Below, piece by piece: positions 62,101 to 64,000 of a stretch of DNA of 64,000 nucleotides; position 1 is the stretch's first letter, and every line of letters begins with the position of its first letter. Source of the DNA: Quercus robur (Eukaryota > Streptophyta > Magnoliopsida > Fagales > Fagaceae); assembly GCF_932294415.1 (NCBI RefSeq), contig NC_065538.1, positions 79,063,834 through 79,127,833 of the forward strand. Direction: 5' to 3'. Made by a program: the position numbers and the translations under genes. The notes beneath the pieces were generated by a model. The model did no database searches, had not been told where the DNA came from, and was given only the letters and a program-made list of their open reading frames with translations.

Positions 62101-62320
62101 GGGCTCCCATTTCGGACAGGCAGCCCCCAAGCCTCACGGATCACCCCCTCACAATCTGGATGAGCAACCCACTTCTCTTCAAATCGCCTTGGCAGCCTCC
62201 TATTCCTCCTAAGATTGGGTGATTCAGCCGTTGTTATCAAAATAGGCACATGATCTGAATAAGACACCTGAAGGTGGCTAACCTTGACATGGGAAAAAGA
62301 GCTTTCCACTCAATGTTGTT
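59161..62320 (-). mobile_element. 5'-truncated L1-type LINE, 3.16 kb
   Basis: Flanked by a perfect 17-bp target duplication (atcattcaccgtattct at 59144-59160 and 62321-62337). The left flank is followed by T(8), the poly-A end of a minus-strand element. The 5' truncation falls inside the endonuclease domain, so ORF1 and most of the endonuclease are missing. This is standard for target-primed reverse transcription. Perfect duplicates suggest a recent insertion. It splits sequence related to the CRK duplication unit. Confidence 0.95.
59340..62309 (-). pseudogene. LINE ORF2 remnant: endonuclease tail, reverse transcriptase, zf-RVT; two nonsense codons
   Basis: Reads from the truncated 5' end: endonuclease tail with SYSDHVPI; a helical linker; RT with KSPGPDGMSPFF, NFTHIVLIPKKNDP, YRPISLINV, AKYDR-type motif as ISKAYDRVEWSFM, GIKQGDPLSPYLYLLC, and the catalytic LLFADDTMLF; then AGREILIK-type region, AQAIPTYSMSLFKLP, and the zf-RVT domain (FLWRACSGCLPTREN, CELCCHHCE, HVLWECPFARNVW). 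Stops in frame at 60563-60561 (TGG to TGA) and 59843-59841 (CGA to TGA); otherwise the frame is continuous to 59340. There is no RNase H domain after zf-RVT, unlike many plant L1 elements. Not functional. Confidence 0.94.
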
Positions 62321-62454
62321 ATCATTCACCGTATTCTAAAAGTACATAAAAATTACTAAAATTTAATGTTTCACTTTATATTCAACCAAATCATAAAAAA
62401 AATAAGACAAAGGATTAGTAATCCTCCTCCATAAAAAATTACAAATACCTTTCT

Positions 62455-63240
62455 CAAAAAAAAAAAAAGTAGTACTCCTCCATTGACGGCATTAATTATT
62501 AAAGTAGTAATTGTCCTGCATGGACTTTAGCGAGGAAATTAACTTTCGCTATCGTGGCTTATCCTTTATTAGTCTACCGCAAATATTCAAAGGTAATCCT
62601 CCATCTACCTCTATTAGTATATTTAGGAGATTAGGTATATGTTTCGATTGTGTTTCTCCATGTTGCGTTTGTGTTTACCTTTCTTCTTCTTCTTCTTCTT
62701 ATTTATTTATTTATTGATTTATTGAGACTCATGTTTCATGTGGGGCACGGTATTGTAAGTGGGTCCCGTGCACTATGTATGGGAGCCACTACCTCTTTGA
62801 CCAGCAAATATTTCACTGAAATGTATATGTGTCACACCAGTGGATCTCGTGTACTGTTTACGAGACTCACAAACTTTTTTTTCAGCAACTTTTTCATTAA
62901 AAATTGGTCTCAGACACTATTCACACATTTAAAAATTATTTTGCTATCGTGTTTTTAATTTTCATCAAAATAAACAATATCTAAATGGAACCTAAATTAT
63001 CATTTTTTTTTTTTTTTAATTTAGGAGATAAGATCAAATATTCAAAGCGTGTCCCAATAGAATTTAAAAATAATAATAATAATAATAATAAAATTCAAAG
63101 CATGAGAAACCTATTGGTCAACGCACAAACAATAATAGCGGTTTACTGCCGTCCTCTTTTTACGAATTCATATTTGATTATTTGTTAATCCTTGATAGTA
63201 CGGAATTCAAAGTAAGTTGGTGAGAAAGTTATCTCTATAG
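62455..63240 (+). other. Sequence related to CRK upstream region (possible third unit)
   Basis: About 62,485-62,570 (gacggcattaa...cctgcatggact...gcgaggaaat) matches 49,595-49,700 in the copy 1/copy 2 spacer. About 63,180-63,235 (ccttgatagtacggaattca, agtaagttggtgagaaa) resembles 41,625-41,670 just before copy 1. The order is as expected for the approach to a third CRK, whose coding part would lie beyond the right edge. 63,240-64,000 shows AT-rich spacer only. Confidence 0.5.
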
Positions 63241-64000
63241 TCTAAAGCTTTATCTAATTAAATAAATTAAAAAGTAAAAGTTTTGTTAAAAGTTTTGTAA
63301 TTCAGTTGGTTTGTAATTTTTGGTGATTTTATAAAATCTAAGGTTCAAACCCATCATGGTAATTATTGAATTATCAAAAAAATAATTAAAAAAAAAAACT
63401 CTTTGTACCTCATATTATTTTAAACAATTTAGAAACAAGTTGAGTCAATCATATTATGGCGCAGGTTCAAGTTGACCAATATATTTTCATATGAAAGTTT
63501 TTTTTTTTTTTGTTTTTTTTGAAAACATATATTTGTCATTTGATTATAAGTCATGTAACAAATTACTTGATGTGAAATACATTAATTTAGATTTACTTAT
63601 GTCAAAAAAAAGCTCAGATCAATAAATTATACTTGTTCAATAATAATAAAATAATACGAATTCCCGTATTTCTAACCAAAATTATAATCGTCCCAATGGA
63701 TTTGAGTTAAACAATTTTGTTTGTATGTGGTTACAACTTAATAATAATGCATGCACTCTTTTTTAGAATTTGTAAAATCTTATTCTTGAATTTTATGTTT
63801 CTATTGAATTCTATGAAAGTTTAAACAATGAGCCAAAAAGCTGTTCATTTCTCGTTACAATTTCGTTGACACTGATTCATGAATATGCCTTATTTGCATG
63901 AGTATGAGCCCTGATAAAATATAACATTTCATCACCATATCAGTAGATACAAGCCTGAAAAGGCCACTAAATTTGAAGAAATTAAATTAAATCACATTTT

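Overview
The window is nuclear DNA from a flowering plant, almost certainly a woody eudicot. It is AT-rich, has long intergenic spacers full of poly-A/T and TA, GA and TC microsatellites, has GT-AG introns, and carries typical plant families: DUF26 receptor kinases, a CACTA/En-Spm transposon, a Tat-type Ty3/gypsy element and an L1-type LINE. My guess at Fagales (oak or chestnut relatives) rests on the general look of the repeats only. I saw no bacterial features, CRISPR array, rRNA or tRNA.

Layout. (1) 1-13.4 kb is a minus-strand CACTA element that runs off the left edge. Its TNP2-type transposase (9.77-13.43 kb) has four nonsense codons and a frameshift. The second gene (Transposase_24 type, 1-9.35 kb) still reads open across six exons, but one intron is 6.4 kb and full of repeats and a 5'UTR-like segment. 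(2) 13.4-23.4 kb is non-coding and holds two adjacent GAGCAT-ended non-autonomous elements (17.8-21.1 kb), each with an internal minisatellite and a subterminal hairpin. (3) 23,358-37,159 is a complete gypsy element with two 1,246-bp LTRs and a perfect 5-bp target duplication. Its sense pol is broken by three frameshifts. Between pol and the 3' LTR lies an antisense six-exon gene for a 1,125-residue plant-mobile-domain protein with every splice phase intact. (4) 37.2-41.9 kb holds two LRR-coding exon remnants and a 61-bp-arm foldback. (5) 41.96-57.74 kb holds two tandem, apparently intact cysteine-rich receptor-like kinase (CRK) genes with the same seven-exon structure. A third GAGCAT-ended element sits in intron 1 of the first. 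(6) 59,161-62,320 is a 5'-truncated LINE with a 17-bp target duplication. It separates the second CRK unit from sequence resembling the next CRK upstream region, so the cluster probably continues to the right.

Functionally, the only likely working host genes are the two CRKs, predicted plasma-membrane kinases with two extracellular DUF26 domains. Everything else is mobile DNA or its debris. The most unusual items are the intact antisense gene inside a decayed retrotransposon, and a hairpin conserved by covariation rather than by sequence in three otherwise different non-autonomous elements.
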